Origin: Campylobacterales bacterium
GTDB lineage: Bacteria > Campylobacterota > Campylobacteria > Campylobacterales > JALSKU01
NCBI GenBank assembly: GCA_027065125.1
Contig: JAMOOV010000127.1
Span: 1 to 37,892 of the forward strand
Reading direction: 5' to 3'
DNA length: 37,892 nt
Made by a program: the position numbers and the translations under genes. The number at the start of each line of letters is the position of its first letter. Positions within the stretch are counted from its first letter, which is position 1. The notes below the pieces were generated by a model. It searched no databases. It had not been told where the DNA came from and saw nothing but the letters and a program-made list of their open reading frames with translations. This document shows positions 26,048 through 33,881 of the stretch, piece after piece.

Positions 26048-27306
26048 TCCTCGATCCTAATCATAGATGGCTTATCTTTTACAAAGTGCAATTTTTCAAT
26101 CTTTTCTAAAGCCTCTTTTATCTTTCTTTCTTGACATTTATGTGTAGAAAAAAGGAGACTTGTTCTACCACTATTTTTAGATGATTTTTGCAAAAAACTG
26201 TCTATGGATATATTGTAGTCGGTAAAAATAGAAGAGATTTTACTAAGAACACCAACTTCATCTTCCACACTCATTCTTATATAATACTCAGTTTCTATCA
26301 AATCCGCTTCAACAAGACTTAATTCGTTTGTTATCAACTTTTTAAATCCCAACATAGGAGTACTCTCTCCTCTTGCTATAGATATTATATCAGATACAAC
26401 AGCACTTGCAGTAGCATCTCCACCTGCACCGGCACCATAGTACAAAGTCTCTCCTACAAAATCTCCTACGACACTAACACCGTTCATAACTCCGTCAACT
26501 TTTGCTATCATCTGCTCTTTTTTGATAAGTGCCGGATGAACTCTAAGCTCCACTTTGTTGCCGTCTTTTTTCGCTATGGCAAGAAGTTTTATATTATATC
26601 CGAACTCTTTGGCAAAAAATATATCATCACTATTTATGGCTTCTATACCCTCTATAAGTATATCCTCTGGCTTAGCATCTATACCATATGCTATGGAGGC
26701 AAGGATAAGAAGTTTATGACTTGCATCAAATCCACCAATATCAAAAGTGGGATCCACTTCGGCATATCCAAGCTCTTGAGCCTCTTTTAAAACTTCCGAA
26801 AAACTCACACCCTCATTTATCATCTTTGTAAGCATATAATTACATGTTCCGTTTAAAATACCCTTTATTGAGATTATTTGATTTGCACTCAAGCCTTCTC
26901 TAAGAGATCTAATGATAGGTATCCCTCCTGCTACACTCGCCTCAAATCCAAACCCTTGAGAATTAGCTATCTCTTGTAGTTCATATCTATGATATGCCAA
27001 AAGAGCTTTATTGGCAGTTACAACTGATTTGCCTTTTTTAAGAGCTTTTTTTACTATTTCATAAGCTCTCTCTACCCCACCTATAAGTTCAACTACCATA
27101 TCTATAGAGTCATCTTCCAATACATCATCCGCATTATCGCTTAGTACAATATCCAAATCTTGATGTTTTTGTAAATTTCTTGCAACTCCAATAGCTGGAA
27201 CTATCTCCACTCCTGCTCTTGATCTTATGATGTCTTTATTTTCTTTAAGTATCTTTACAACACTACTTCCAACCGTTCCAAGACCTATTATGCCTATTTT
27301 TAACAT
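26044..27306 (-). CDS. hom: Homoserine dehydrogenase
   Basis: Hom reduces aspartate semialdehyde to homoserine for Thr and Met synthesis. The NAD(P) Rossmann motif is [16 protein letters not shown], with [15 protein letters not shown] and the substrate region [30 protein letters not shown] following. A C-terminal ACT domain (~350-420, [20 protein letters not shown]) is the likely site for threonine feedback. The length of 420 residues is normal for the monofunctional type. The start is ATG 27306 with GGAGAAAAA upstream. It lies 14 bases after the aminotransferase gene. Confidence 0.97.
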   Translation of the reverse strand: [420 protein letters not shown]

Positions 27307-27320
27307 TTTTTCTCCAAATC

Positions 27321-28529
27321 TTACTTTTTATTTCTTAAATACTGTTTTATATTTCTTGCTGCTTGTCTTATTCGATTGTGATTTTCTATAAGAGCAATTC
27401 TTACATACTCATCCCCATGCTCCCCAAAACCAATCCCGGGACTAACAGCTACTTTTGCCTCTTTTAAAAGCTCTTTTGAAAATTGCATACTACCCATATA
27501 CCTCAATTTTTCAGGGATTCTTGCCCAAACAAACATAGTAGCACTCGGTTTTTCTATCTTCCAACCGGCATTTGCAAAACTTTGAAGTAGCACATCTCTT
27601 CTTCCTTTATATATCTGAGTTATCTCTTTAACACAATCTTGAGGACCATTGAGTGCTACCGTTGAAGCCACTTGGATAGGAGTAAACATGCCATAATCAA
27701 ACCAACTTTTTATCTTTTGGAGTGCGGCTATAAGTTTTGGATTGCCCACTATAAAACCAACTCTCCAACCTGCCATATTGTAACTTTTACTAAGAGTAAA
27801 ACTCTCCACGGCTACATCTTTTGCACCCTCTGCTTCAAAAATAGATGGGGTTTTATATCCATCATATGTCAAATCCGCATAAGCTATATCACTAAGTATA
27901 TAAAATCTCTCTTTTTTAGCTATCTGTACAAGTTTTTCATAAAAATCTTTTTTTACAGTTACCGTGGTGGGGTTGTGAGGAAAGTTTACCACTAAAAACT
28001 TCGGTTTTGGCATAGACTCTTCTATTGCTTTTTTTAAGTTAACAAAAAAATGATCATAATCCAACTCATACTTTTCATTATAAGTAAAATTCATCTTTAC
28101 AACATTTCCACCGGCTATGATAAATGCATGGGTGTGTATAGGATAAGCAGGTTCGGGGACTATGGCGACATCTCCCGGATTTGTTATAGCTTGAACAAGA
28201 TGAACATACCCTTCTTTGCTACCCATAACGGCAACCGCCTCTTTTTCCGGATCAAGCTTTATGCCATATCTTCTTTCGTACCAGTCTGTAATAGCAAGTC
28301 TTAGCTTGTATATACCCTTACTGACAGAGTAACCGTAATTTTTAGGTTTTTGAGCGGCTTCCACAAGTTTTTCAACTATATGAGGAGGGGTAGGACCGTC
28401 CGGATTGCCCATAGAAAAATCTATAATATCCTCTCCTGCTCTTCTTGCCTTCATCTTCATCTCATTTATTTCAGCGAAGACATAGTTTGGAAGTCTATTT
28501 ATGGCATTAAATTGTATTTCGTCAAACAT
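27321..28529 (-). CDS. Class I/II aminotransferase (AlaC-like)
   Basis: A 402-residue PLP fold-type I aminotransferase. It shows DFSMGNPDGPTPPHIVEKL, NFPHNPTTV (Asn binding PLP), SDIAYADLTYDGY and the PLP-lysine loop SFTLSKSYNMAGWRVGF. The closest known types are AlaC (glutamate-pyruvate transaminase) and LL-diaminopimelate aminotransferase; the sequence does not settle the substrate. In C. jejuni the homologue Cj0150c also precedes hom (recalled). The next gene follows after 14 bases, consistent with an operon for amino-acid synthesis. Confidence 0.93.
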   Translation of the reverse strand: MFDEIQFNAINRLPNYVFAEINEMKMKARRAGEDIIDFSMGNPDGPTPPHIVEKLVEAAQKPKNYGYSVSKGIYKLRLAITDWYERRYGIKLDPEKEAVAVMGSKEGYVHLVQAITNPGDVAIVPEPAYPIHTHAFIIAGGNVVKMNFTYNEKYELDYDHFFVNLKKAIEESMPKPKFLVVNFPHNPTTVTVKKDFYEKLVQIAKKERFYILSDIAYADLTYDGYKTPSIFEAEGAKDVAVESFTLSKSYNMAGWRVGFIVGNPKLIAALQKIKSWFDYGMFTPIQVASTVALNGPQDCVKEITQIYKGRRDVLLQSFANAGWKIEKPSATMFVWARIPEKLRYMGSMQFSKELLKEAKVAVSPGIGFGEHGDEYVRIALIENHNRIRQAARNIKQYLRNKK

Positions 28530-28538
28530 ATTTTTCCT

Positions 28539-29357
28539 TTATTTGGAACTAATGTACACTTTCAAGCCAGATCTTATATTGCTTAAAGTGTATTTATCAT
28601 CAATCATTATATATTTTGTATTTTTGGGAACATCGGTTTTTAATTTTTTAGCGATATCATCTTTTTCATAGATGGAAAGGATATTTAATCCTCTGTCAAA
28701 AAAGACTACATAGGGATGCCATCTATTTAGAGGTCTGCTTTGCACAAAAAGTTGACTTGCACCGCCCTGAATGCCAAGCCAGTAGGATTTGATAGGTTTT
28801 TTCAAATCATAACTCACATCGCACAATACATCTTTAGCTATCAGTTTTGCATTTTGCATCGAAATGGTATATGTCCAGTCTAAATTTCCATTTTTTACTA
28901 TATCTGTAATTTCACATCCTCTTTTATTTAATTCATTAGAGAGATATACGGGATCGATTAAATTTTCTGTATCCATAACAATAGACCATGTGAAACCATC
29001 CGGATCTTTTATGGCTTTTTTCGTCATATAAAAATTAAATCCTATGGCATTTAATGAACTATTGATAATTTTTAAAAACAAAAGAGTATTTTTTTTGATT
29101 TTAAAAGTTACCAAAACTTTTTTTGGTCTTTTGAAAACAAGATTAATAAAGCCATTATCTCTAAGAACCTTTAATAGCCTAATAGTATCAATCTCTCCAT
29201 TGTTTATATACTTTGCTTTATCGCCTATAATTATATTGATAATTTTTTGCTCTTTATAATATTTTTGAGAACCTATAAAGCTTTTTATCTTATCGTCCAA
29301 GGTATCAGCAAATCCAAAAATAACTATAAGGAAAAAGGATATTACAATTTTTACCAA
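28539..29357 (-). CDS. Periplasmic protein of unknown function, conserved in Campylobacterota
   Basis: The 272 residues start with a signal peptide (KIVISFFLIVIFGFADT, likely cleavage after GFA). The mature part is a mix of helices and strands with LLKVLRDNGFINLVFKRPKK and a late domain containing YWLGIQGGASQLFVQ and YVVFFDRGLNILSIYEKDD. I know no function. Its position matches C. jejuni Cj0151c, annotated as a putative periplasmic protein (recalled). The start is TTG 29357 with AAGGG seven bases before, overlapping the upstream gene by 7 bases. Being translationally coupled to the RodZ-like gene, it may act in the envelope (inference). Confidence 0.85.
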   Translation of the reverse strand: MVKIVISFFLIVIFGFADTLDDKIKSFIGSQKYYKEQKIINIIIGDKAKYINNGEIDTIRLLKVLRDNGFINLVFKRPKKVLVTFKIKKNTLLFLKIINSSLNAIGFNFYMTKKAIKDPDGFTWSIVMDTENLIDPVYLSNELNKRGCEITDIVKNGNLDWTYTISMQNAKLIAKDVLCDVSYDLKKPIKSYWLGIQGGASQLFVQSRPLNRWHPYVVFFDRGLNILSIYEKDDIAKKLKTDVPKNTKYIMIDDKYTLSNIRSGLKVYISSK

Positions 29358-30298
29358 TATCGACCCTTATTAAGTTCGATAAACTCTTGTTTATTGATTT
29401 GTGTCAAGTTGCCATCTTTAAGATAAAATCTTATCGGATATTTTGAAAAAAATGAAATATTCTTATCTTTATAATAAAGTGTAAATTCTCCATGTCCGGT
29501 AGCAATAAGCATATCAGACTTTACTGCTATTGTTAAATTTTTATCTTGAATATAAGATTTTCTTTTATAATTTTTCATATTTACAATCCCTACCCACAAT
29601 TTACTTTTAGGAGAAAGTATCAAACGATTTTTCATAGGAAAAGTTTTAGTTTCTTCAGAGATATTTTTATCAATTAAAACTTCTTCTTTGCTAACATTAC
29701 TATCCATACTATCCATACTATTTACAGATTTAGAAGAATTTATCTCAATATTTTGAACTTTGGATTTATTTTCATCTTCGTCCAAAGCACTTTGATTATC
29801 ATCAGCAACTATGCTTACATTTTTTTCTATAAAGATATATTTGCTACTGTTGTCTTCATTGGTATTTGTACTATTGATTTCAATTCCTGAAATTTGCTTA
29901 GCTTTTTTTACTATAGGATTTTGGGTACAATTTTTTTCTATAGTTGGAAAAGACAATGGTTTTTTCAAGTAAAAAATTACTGCAATACCCACCAACATAA
30001 GAATCAATATAAAAAAAGCGATATATTTTGAATACTTTTTTTTAGATGGAGGTACTATAAAAAACTCTTTAGTTTTATACTTGTCATGCTCTTTAAGATA
30101 GTTTATTAATTTTTCTCTCTTTTGAGATAAATCAACCTCATACTCTCTTTCAAGAATTTTTATAAAACCAAGACCTTTAGTTTTGCTAAGATTATCAAAA
30201 TCTTCATTTTTGATATATTCCAAATCTTTTATATTAATCATAGTTTTTTTGGATATATCTTTTAAGTCAATTTTATCAAATAATTCAAATTCATCCAT
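29351..30298 (-). CDS. RodZ-like membrane protein
   Basis: The ORF track starts inside the upstream methylase gene; ATG 30298, with AGGA seven bases before it, gives 315 residues. Residues ~10-70 (ISKKTMINIKDLEYIKNEDF, then GLGFIKILEREYEVDLS) match the pattern of the RodZ-type helix-turn-helix domain, though its first helix seems shortened. A lysine-rich linker, one transmembrane helix (~91-111), a long Asn/Ser/Glu/Lys-rich periplasmic linker and a small beta-rich end domain (~235-315) follow. This is the RodZ layout; RodZ links MreB to the membrane. Homologue of C. jejuni Cj0152c by position (recalled). Name assignment is tentative. Confidence 0.72.
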   Translation of the reverse strand: MDEFELFDKIDLKDISKKTMINIKDLEYIKNEDFDNLSKTKGLGFIKILEREYEVDLSQKREKLINYLKEHDKYKTKEFFIVPPSKKKYSKYIAFFILILMLVGIAVIFYLKKPLSFPTIEKNCTQNPIVKKAKQISGIEINSTNTNEDNSSKYIFIEKNVSIVADDNQSALDEDENKSKVQNIEINSSKSVNSMDSMDSNVSKEEVLIDKNISEETKTFPMKNRLILSPKSKLWVGIVNMKNYKRKSYIQDKNLTIAVKSDMLIATGHGEFTLYYKDKNISFFSKYPIRFYLKDGNLTQINKQEFIELNKGRYW

Positions 30299-30971
30299 TT
30301 GCAATCCTATCACAAACAATAGCTGCCGCAGCACTAACATTTAAAGAGTCAAATTCTCTTACCATTTTGATACTTATTTTTTTATCCATTTTTAACAAAA
30401 TCTTTTTAGGGATGCCGTTTCCTTCACTTCCTAAAAATATAGCTTTTTTCTTGTCAAACTTACTCTTTGCCAAATCTTCTCCGCCAAAGTCCATACCGTA
30501 TGTCTTAAAGCCGGACATCTTTAGCTCATTAATCAAGTCCAAAGTATTCGGATACATTACAATAGGCATACTCAGCAGTGCACCCGAACTTGATCTAACG
30601 ACTGCTTCAAAATTAAAATGCTTTTGTGAAGTAACAATAACAGCATCCACTCCAAACACATAAGCCGATCTGACTATGGCACCTATATTTCCTATATCTG
30701 TGATATTATATAGTATAAGGATAAAATTTTCATCTTTAACATCGCTAAAAGATGTTAATTCCAAATCCCTAATCTTAAGCAGAAAACCTTGATGATTTCC
30801 ACCCTTTGCCATCGCTTGAGCTTTTTTAAAATCCACTCTAACGATTTTTGCAACATTGGAAAATCTATAAAAAAGTTTTTTATCTATCTCTTTTTGAAGA
30901 TAAACTTCTTCTATCAATTCCGGATATTTTTCCAAAATATAAAAAGAGATTTGCTTACCATATACTATCAT
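30291..30971 (-). CDS. rlmB: TrmH/SpoU-family rRNA 2'-O-methyltransferase, RlmB-like
   Basis: The 226 residues contain an N-terminal L30-like substrate-binding part (~1-70) and a SPOUT methyltransferase domain with the three family motifs: NITDIGNIGAIVRSAYVFG (motif 1), IFLGSEGNGIPK (motif 2) and SLNVSAAAAIVC (motif 3, the knot). RlmB methylates G2251 in 23S rRNA; other TrmH members methylate tRNA, so the exact target is not sure, but the L30-like N-domain favours RlmB. It overlaps the RodZ-like start by 8 bases. The RBS at ATG 30971 is weak. Confidence 0.85.
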   Translation of the reverse strand: MIVYGKQISFYILEKYPELIEEVYLQKEIDKKLFYRFSNVAKIVRVDFKKAQAMAKGGNHQGFLLKIRDLELTSFSDVKDENFILILYNITDIGNIGAIVRSAYVFGVDAVIVTSQKHFNFEAVVRSSSGALLSMPIVMYPNTLDLINELKMSGFKTYGMDFGGEDLAKSKFDKKKAIFLGSEGNGIPKKILLKMDKKISIKMVREFDSLNVSAAAAIVCDRIANG

Positions 30972-30999
30972 CTTATGATTTTATCTAAAATATCTTTAA

Positions 31000-31815
31000 T
31001 TATTGTTTAGCGACAAGTTCGGAGTACCACTCTTTTGTAGTTTTATTACTGATTTTACTAAGCAATTTTGCCTTTTGTTTTGGAGAAATATCCGCTTCTA
31101 AAATATCATTTTTAGACAAAGAAAAATTTTCTGTATTTTTACCTTTAATCGTCACTACCCATTCACCTTTTAAATTTTCATTTTCAAAAAGCTCATTAAG
31201 TTTTTCAGCACTATTTTTATACCATTTGTGATGAATTTTAGATATCTCTTTTTGCACAAAAAGTTCTCTATTTGCATCAAACGACGATATCTCTTCTATG
31301 AGTTTTTTTATCCTATGTGGAGATTCGTAAAGTATTGTATTGTAGCCACTGTTTAATACTTCTGATAAAGCTTTTTTTCTATCATTACCTTTATGCGGTA
31401 AAAAACCAAAAAAAAGAAACTCTTTCTCTTCAAAGCCACTGGAAGCATAAGATGTAACAGCAGCATTGGCTCCGGGTAAAACTTCATATGATATACTATT
31501 TTTTTGAGCATATTGCACTAAAAAGACTCCGGGATCACTGATACAGGGCATTCCTGCATCACTCATATAGATAACCGTTTTATCAAAGATTTTTTTATCT
31601 AAATCTTGCAATATTCTCTTTTCATTATGAGAATGCATAGAAAAAAACTCTTTGGAAGAAATCTCTATATCAAATCTCTCCTTTATGATACTTAAAAGTT
31701 TTTTTGCCATTCTTGTATCTTCACAAAAAACTATATCAGCAATCTGTATATATCTTATAGCTCTTTTTGTTAAGTCTTCAATATTTCCAAGAGGTGTGGG
31801 TATAAAGTATAGCAT
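31000..31815 (-). CDS. rsmI: 16S rRNA (cytidine-1402-2'-O)-methyltransferase RsmI
   Basis: RsmI methylates C1402 in the ribosomal decoding centre with SAM. Tetrapyrrole-methylase-fold motifs are visible: YFIPTPLGNIEDLTKRAI at the start, CEDTR, YMSDAGMPCISDPG and EVLPGANAAVTSYASSGF, then FFGFLPHKG and YESPHRIKK. The length of 271 residues is normal. It lies 52 bases downstream of rpmE, a spacer with no clear structure, and 28 bases before the rlmB-like gene. Same order as in C. jejuni (recalled). Confidence 0.96.
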   Translation of the reverse strand: MLYFIPTPLGNIEDLTKRAIRYIQIADIVFCEDTRMAKKLLSIIKERFDIEISSKEFFSMHSHNEKRILQDLDKKIFDKTVIYMSDAGMPCISDPGVFLVQYAQKNSISYEVLPGANAAVTSYASSGFEEKEFLFFGFLPHKGNDRKKALSEVLNSGYNTILYESPHRIKKLIEEISSFDANRELFVQKEISKIHHKWYKNSAEKLNELFENENLKGEWVVTIKGKNTENFSLSKNDILEADISPKQKAKLLSKISNKTTKEWYSELVAKQ

Positions 31816-31867
31816 GAAAGTTTTGCAAATCCACTATTTACATAGGGATTTGCAATATATAATCAAC

Positions 31868-32068
31868 CTATTTTAGATTGTATTTTTTCTTAAATTTTTC
31901 AACTCTACCAGCAGCATCCACTATTTTTTCACTACCTGTAAAAAATGGATGACATTCATTACATATATCTATTCTTACTTCAGATTTGTTTGACATAGTT
32001 GTAAATTTATTGCCACAAGCACAAGTTACACTACATTCAACATATTCTGGATGAATTCCTTTTTTCAT
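31868..32068 (-). CDS. rpmE: 50S ribosomal protein L31, zinc-binding (C+) type
   Basis: A 66-residue L31 with MKKGIHPEY at the start and the HPFFTGSEK segment. Cys16, Cys18, Cys36 and Cys39 (TCACG, ICNECH) match the zinc ligands of the C+ form, so it is expected to be the zinc-replete paralogue. The start is ATG 32068 with AGGA eight bases upstream. It is the first gene of the unit rpmE-rsmI-rlmB-... and is preceded by a structured leader of about 100 bases. Confidence 0.97.
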   Translation of the reverse strand: MKKGIHPEYVECSVTCACGNKFTTMSNKSEVRIDICNECHPFFTGSEKIVDAAGRVEKFKKKYNLK

Positions 32069-32167
32069 TACAATAATCCTTTTTTTGTATTTCCTACGAC
32101 CCTGAGAGATAAATAAAATCGCAACAGACCCTCAAAAAAAGAGCCTGCTGCTATATAGGGGAGGGGA
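32069..32167 (-). promoter_or_regulatory. Structured 5' leader of rpmE with 11-bp hairpin
   Basis: Transcription from the -10 box at 32174-32179 would give a leader of about 100 bases. It holds a hairpin (32121-32151): GCAGCAGGCTC pairs with GGGTCTGTTGC, 11 pairs including three G-U, with a U-rich loop. A CCCTC run near the 5' end could pair with GAGGG of the hairpin, giving an alternative fold. Long leaders of ribosomal protein genes often bind the protein itself. After the hairpin comes only a weak U-run (GATTTTATTT), so it may instead be an attenuator or the terminator of the upstream gene. Confidence 0.5.
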
Positions 32168-32173
32168 ACTGAA

Positions 32174-32179
32174 ATTATA
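32174..32179 (-). promoter_or_regulatory. Probable -10 element of the rpmE operon
   Basis: A perfect TATAAT on the minus strand in AT-rich DNA, about 20 bases after the stop of the small membrane-protein gene. It would start the rpmE transcript near 32167, just before the GC-rich leader. Confidence 0.5.
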
Positions 32180-32199
32180 TCAAAATAAATATAAAAAAA

Positions 32200-32616
32200 T
32201 CAAGTAGCAAACAAGAAAGACAAAATTATTACAAAAAGTAGAACAACAATATCAACTTTATATTTATTTGTTGCAAATTTTCTATATATTGTTTGTGATT
32301 CAATATCTTTTGCTCTTGTTCTTTTAAATTTTTTATGAGTTTTAAAAGCACCATAAATCACAACAACGGCACCCACTATCATAAAATAAACAGTACTTTT
32401 CATTTGAAAATGATATACCGACAAAACTACAAAACCGGTAAAAATCACAATACTCAATGATAAATAATATAATGGAGTAAAAAATTCAACTCTTTTAGTC
32501 ATAGGAATATAATCTTTAATTTTCATTACCACTATAAGATTTATCACAGCAATAATGAGAGTCAAAAAAACAAAAAATATATGCAAGTCCATTGACATTG
32601 AAATCAATTCATTCAT
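32200..32616 (-). CDS. Small four-helix membrane protein of unknown function
   Basis: A 138-residue protein with four predicted transmembrane segments (about 10-30, 48-66, 73-90 and 118-137) and a short basic loop (KTHKKFKRTRAKD). The N-terminal LHIFFVFLTLIIAVINLIVVMK and the third-helix pattern suggest a compact membrane bundle. I do not recognise the family. The start is ATG 32616 with a strong GAGGAG six bases before it. It has its own probable promoter and lies just before the rpmE promoter, divergent from the pilin genes. No functional context is visible. Confidence 0.82.
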   Translation of the reverse strand: MNELISMSMDLHIFFVFLTLIIAVINLIVVMKIKDYIPMTKRVEFFTPLYYLSLSIVIFTGFVVLSVYHFQMKSTVYFMIVGAVVVIYGAFKTHKKFKRTRAKDIESQTIYRKFATNKYKVDIVVLLFVIILSFLFAT

Positions 32617-32637
32617 TATATGCTCCTCAAATTTAAA

Positions 32638-32643
32638 ATTATA
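32638..32643 (-). promoter_or_regulatory. Possible -10 element of the small membrane-protein gene
   Basis: TATAAT on the minus strand, 22 bases before the ATG of the 138-residue protein, which leaves a short leader with the RBS GAGGAG. A second TATAAT (complement of 32681-32686) lies farther upstream and is an alternative. Confidence 0.35.
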
Positions 32644-32727
32644 GCATATTTAATGGGTATATAAGGTAAAATTATGCATAATTATAATAAAGATTTATTC
32701 ACATTAATATTAATAAGTTTTGTGAGA

Positions 32728-32733
32728 TATAAT
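32728..32733 (+). promoter_or_regulatory. Probable -10 element of the pilin pair
   Basis: A perfect TATAAT, preceded by TGTGAGA, lies 32 bases before the first pilin ATG. The RBS AAAGGAG follows at good distance. Confidence 0.5.
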
Positions 32734-32764
32734 GTTGTAAATATAAAAATTTAAAGGAGATTTT

Positions 32765-33211
32765 ATGAAGAAAAGTGGTTTTACATTGATAGAACTTATC
32801 TTTGTGATTGTTATCATAGGAATATTGTCGGCTGTTGCCATACCAAAGTTTCAAAACTTAAAAGAGCATGCACAAGTCCGTAGTGTTATCAAAATTACAA
32901 CAGATTCCATGAGTTCGGTACCAGCTGCTGCAGTAAACAAATTGGACTTAGACGACAATAGTAGTTTTACTTTGGAAGATATAGTACCTATAACCGGAAA
33001 AGATTGGAATTATACCAGCGATCTAAATGGTAGTTATAACTACAAAGACTCTACAACTGGCAACAAAATAGCTGAAATAAATTTAAGTATTCCCAGCAGA
33101 GAGTTAAATGTAAGTATAAATTGTGATAATTTTAACTCAAACAAAGAAAAAGAGTTTTGTAAGAAAGATTTAAATAGCACTACCGGTCTTACAAAAACTA
33201 TTAATTTCTAA
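32765..33211 (+). CDS. Prepilin-like protein (type IV pilin/pseudopilin family), copy 1
   Basis: The 148 residues begin with a class III signal: a short basic leader MKKSG, cleavage expected between G5 and F6, then FTLIELIFVIVIIGILSAVA with the conserved Glu at +5. The hydrophobic helix continues into a soluble domain with one Cys pair near the end (INCDNF and EFCKKD), which could form a disulfide loop. It may be a minor pilin or a type II secretion pseudopilin; no assembly ATPase, platform protein or prepilin peptidase is in the window. RBS AAAGGAG precedes ATG 32765. The second copy follows after 19 bases. Confidence 0.92.
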   Translation: MKKSGFTLIELIFVIVIIGILSAVAIPKFQNLKEHAQVRSVIKITTDSMSSVPAAAVNKLDLDDNSSFTLEDIVPITGKDWNYTSDLNGSYNYKDSTTGNKIAEINLSIPSRELNVSINCDNFNSNKEKEFCKKDLNSTTGLTKTINF

Positions 33212-33230
33212 ATAGTTTTTTAAACTTAAA

Positions 33231-33704
33231 ATGAAAAAAGCTTTTACTCTTATAGAACTTATCTTTGTCATCGTCATCATCGGGATTCTCTCGGCGGTGG
33301 CGATACCTAAATTTACCCACTTAAGTGATAATGCAAAAGTAAGTGCGGAACTTTCTACTTCAGCCACCGTTCAAACGGCTATTGATGATTGTCATGGCGA
33401 ATATGTTATTGATGATGGGAGTGCAACTTTCAAATGCGGGGCAAGCATCACTACAAGCGATATGAATAGCACTACATACTATCCGAAAGCTTCAGCTATC
33501 TGCGATAATTCAAGCAAACCTTTTGGTAAACTTATGAAAAATCCACCAACAGATTGGAATTGTTCGTTAGACGATAGCAATAACAATATAGCTTATTTCA
33601 ACGGTCCCGCAAGCAATAAAGTCAAATATTGCAAAGACAATAAACCTTGTATTGGCAAAACATGGGCTTACTACGAAGAAAACGGTACTTTTATACTCCA
33701 ATAA
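33231..33704 (+). CDS. Prepilin-like protein, copy 2
   Basis: The 157 residues begin MKKA-FTLIELIF, with Ala rather than Gly before the cleavage site. From the Phe on, the first 23 residues (to IPKF) are the same as in copy 1, but the codons differ and are richer in G/C. The soluble domain is unrelated in sequence and has six cysteines (including DDCHGEY, FKCGAS, YCKDNKPC), suggesting up to three disulfides. There is no clear Shine-Dalgarno in the 19-base spacer after copy 1. Probably co-expressed with copy 1 as a pilin/pseudopilin pair; the partner machinery is elsewhere. Confidence 0.92.
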   Translation: MKKAFTLIELIFVIVIIGILSAVAIPKFTHLSDNAKVSAELSTSATVQTAIDDCHGEYVIDDGSATFKCGASITTSDMNSTTYYPKASAICDNSSKPFGKLMKNPPTDWNCSLDDSNNNIAYFNGPASNKVKYCKDNKPCIGKTWAYYEENGTFILQ

Positions 33705-33881
33705 TTTTATATATCTATTATCTTTTTTATAACCCAAAAACCAAAAGCCAATACCAAAAGTCGAGAAGGAGAGATAATAATCTGCTAAACAATTTAAATA
33801 TATAATGGGAAATGTGCAAATAAAGCAGTTTTCAAAAGTCTTGATTTGCCATATGAACCTTTTATATGATAAAATAAAAGT
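33705..33881 (+). promoter_or_regulatory. Intergenic region before the lipoprotein gene, with -10-like box
   Basis: The 177 bases hold no ORF. A run of similar short pieces (CCAAAAACC, CCAAAAGCC, ACCAAAAGTC) lies near 33732-33760. TATAAT at 33801-33806 could start a transcript for the lipoprotein with a ~70-base leader; TATGATAAAAT just before the gene is another candidate. No clear terminator for the pilin pair and no good RBS for the lipoprotein were seen. Confidence 0.35.

Noticed and set aside
32121-32151. Small SRP RNA (4.5S) hairpin
   Set aside because: The conserved GGAA tetraloop and GGAAGCAGC-type internal loop are absent; the loop is a U-run.
33732-33760. CCAAAA-type repeats as a CRISPR or phase-variable tract
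   Set aside because: Units are short, unequal and without regular spacers; no homopolymer or regular repeat in a coding frame.
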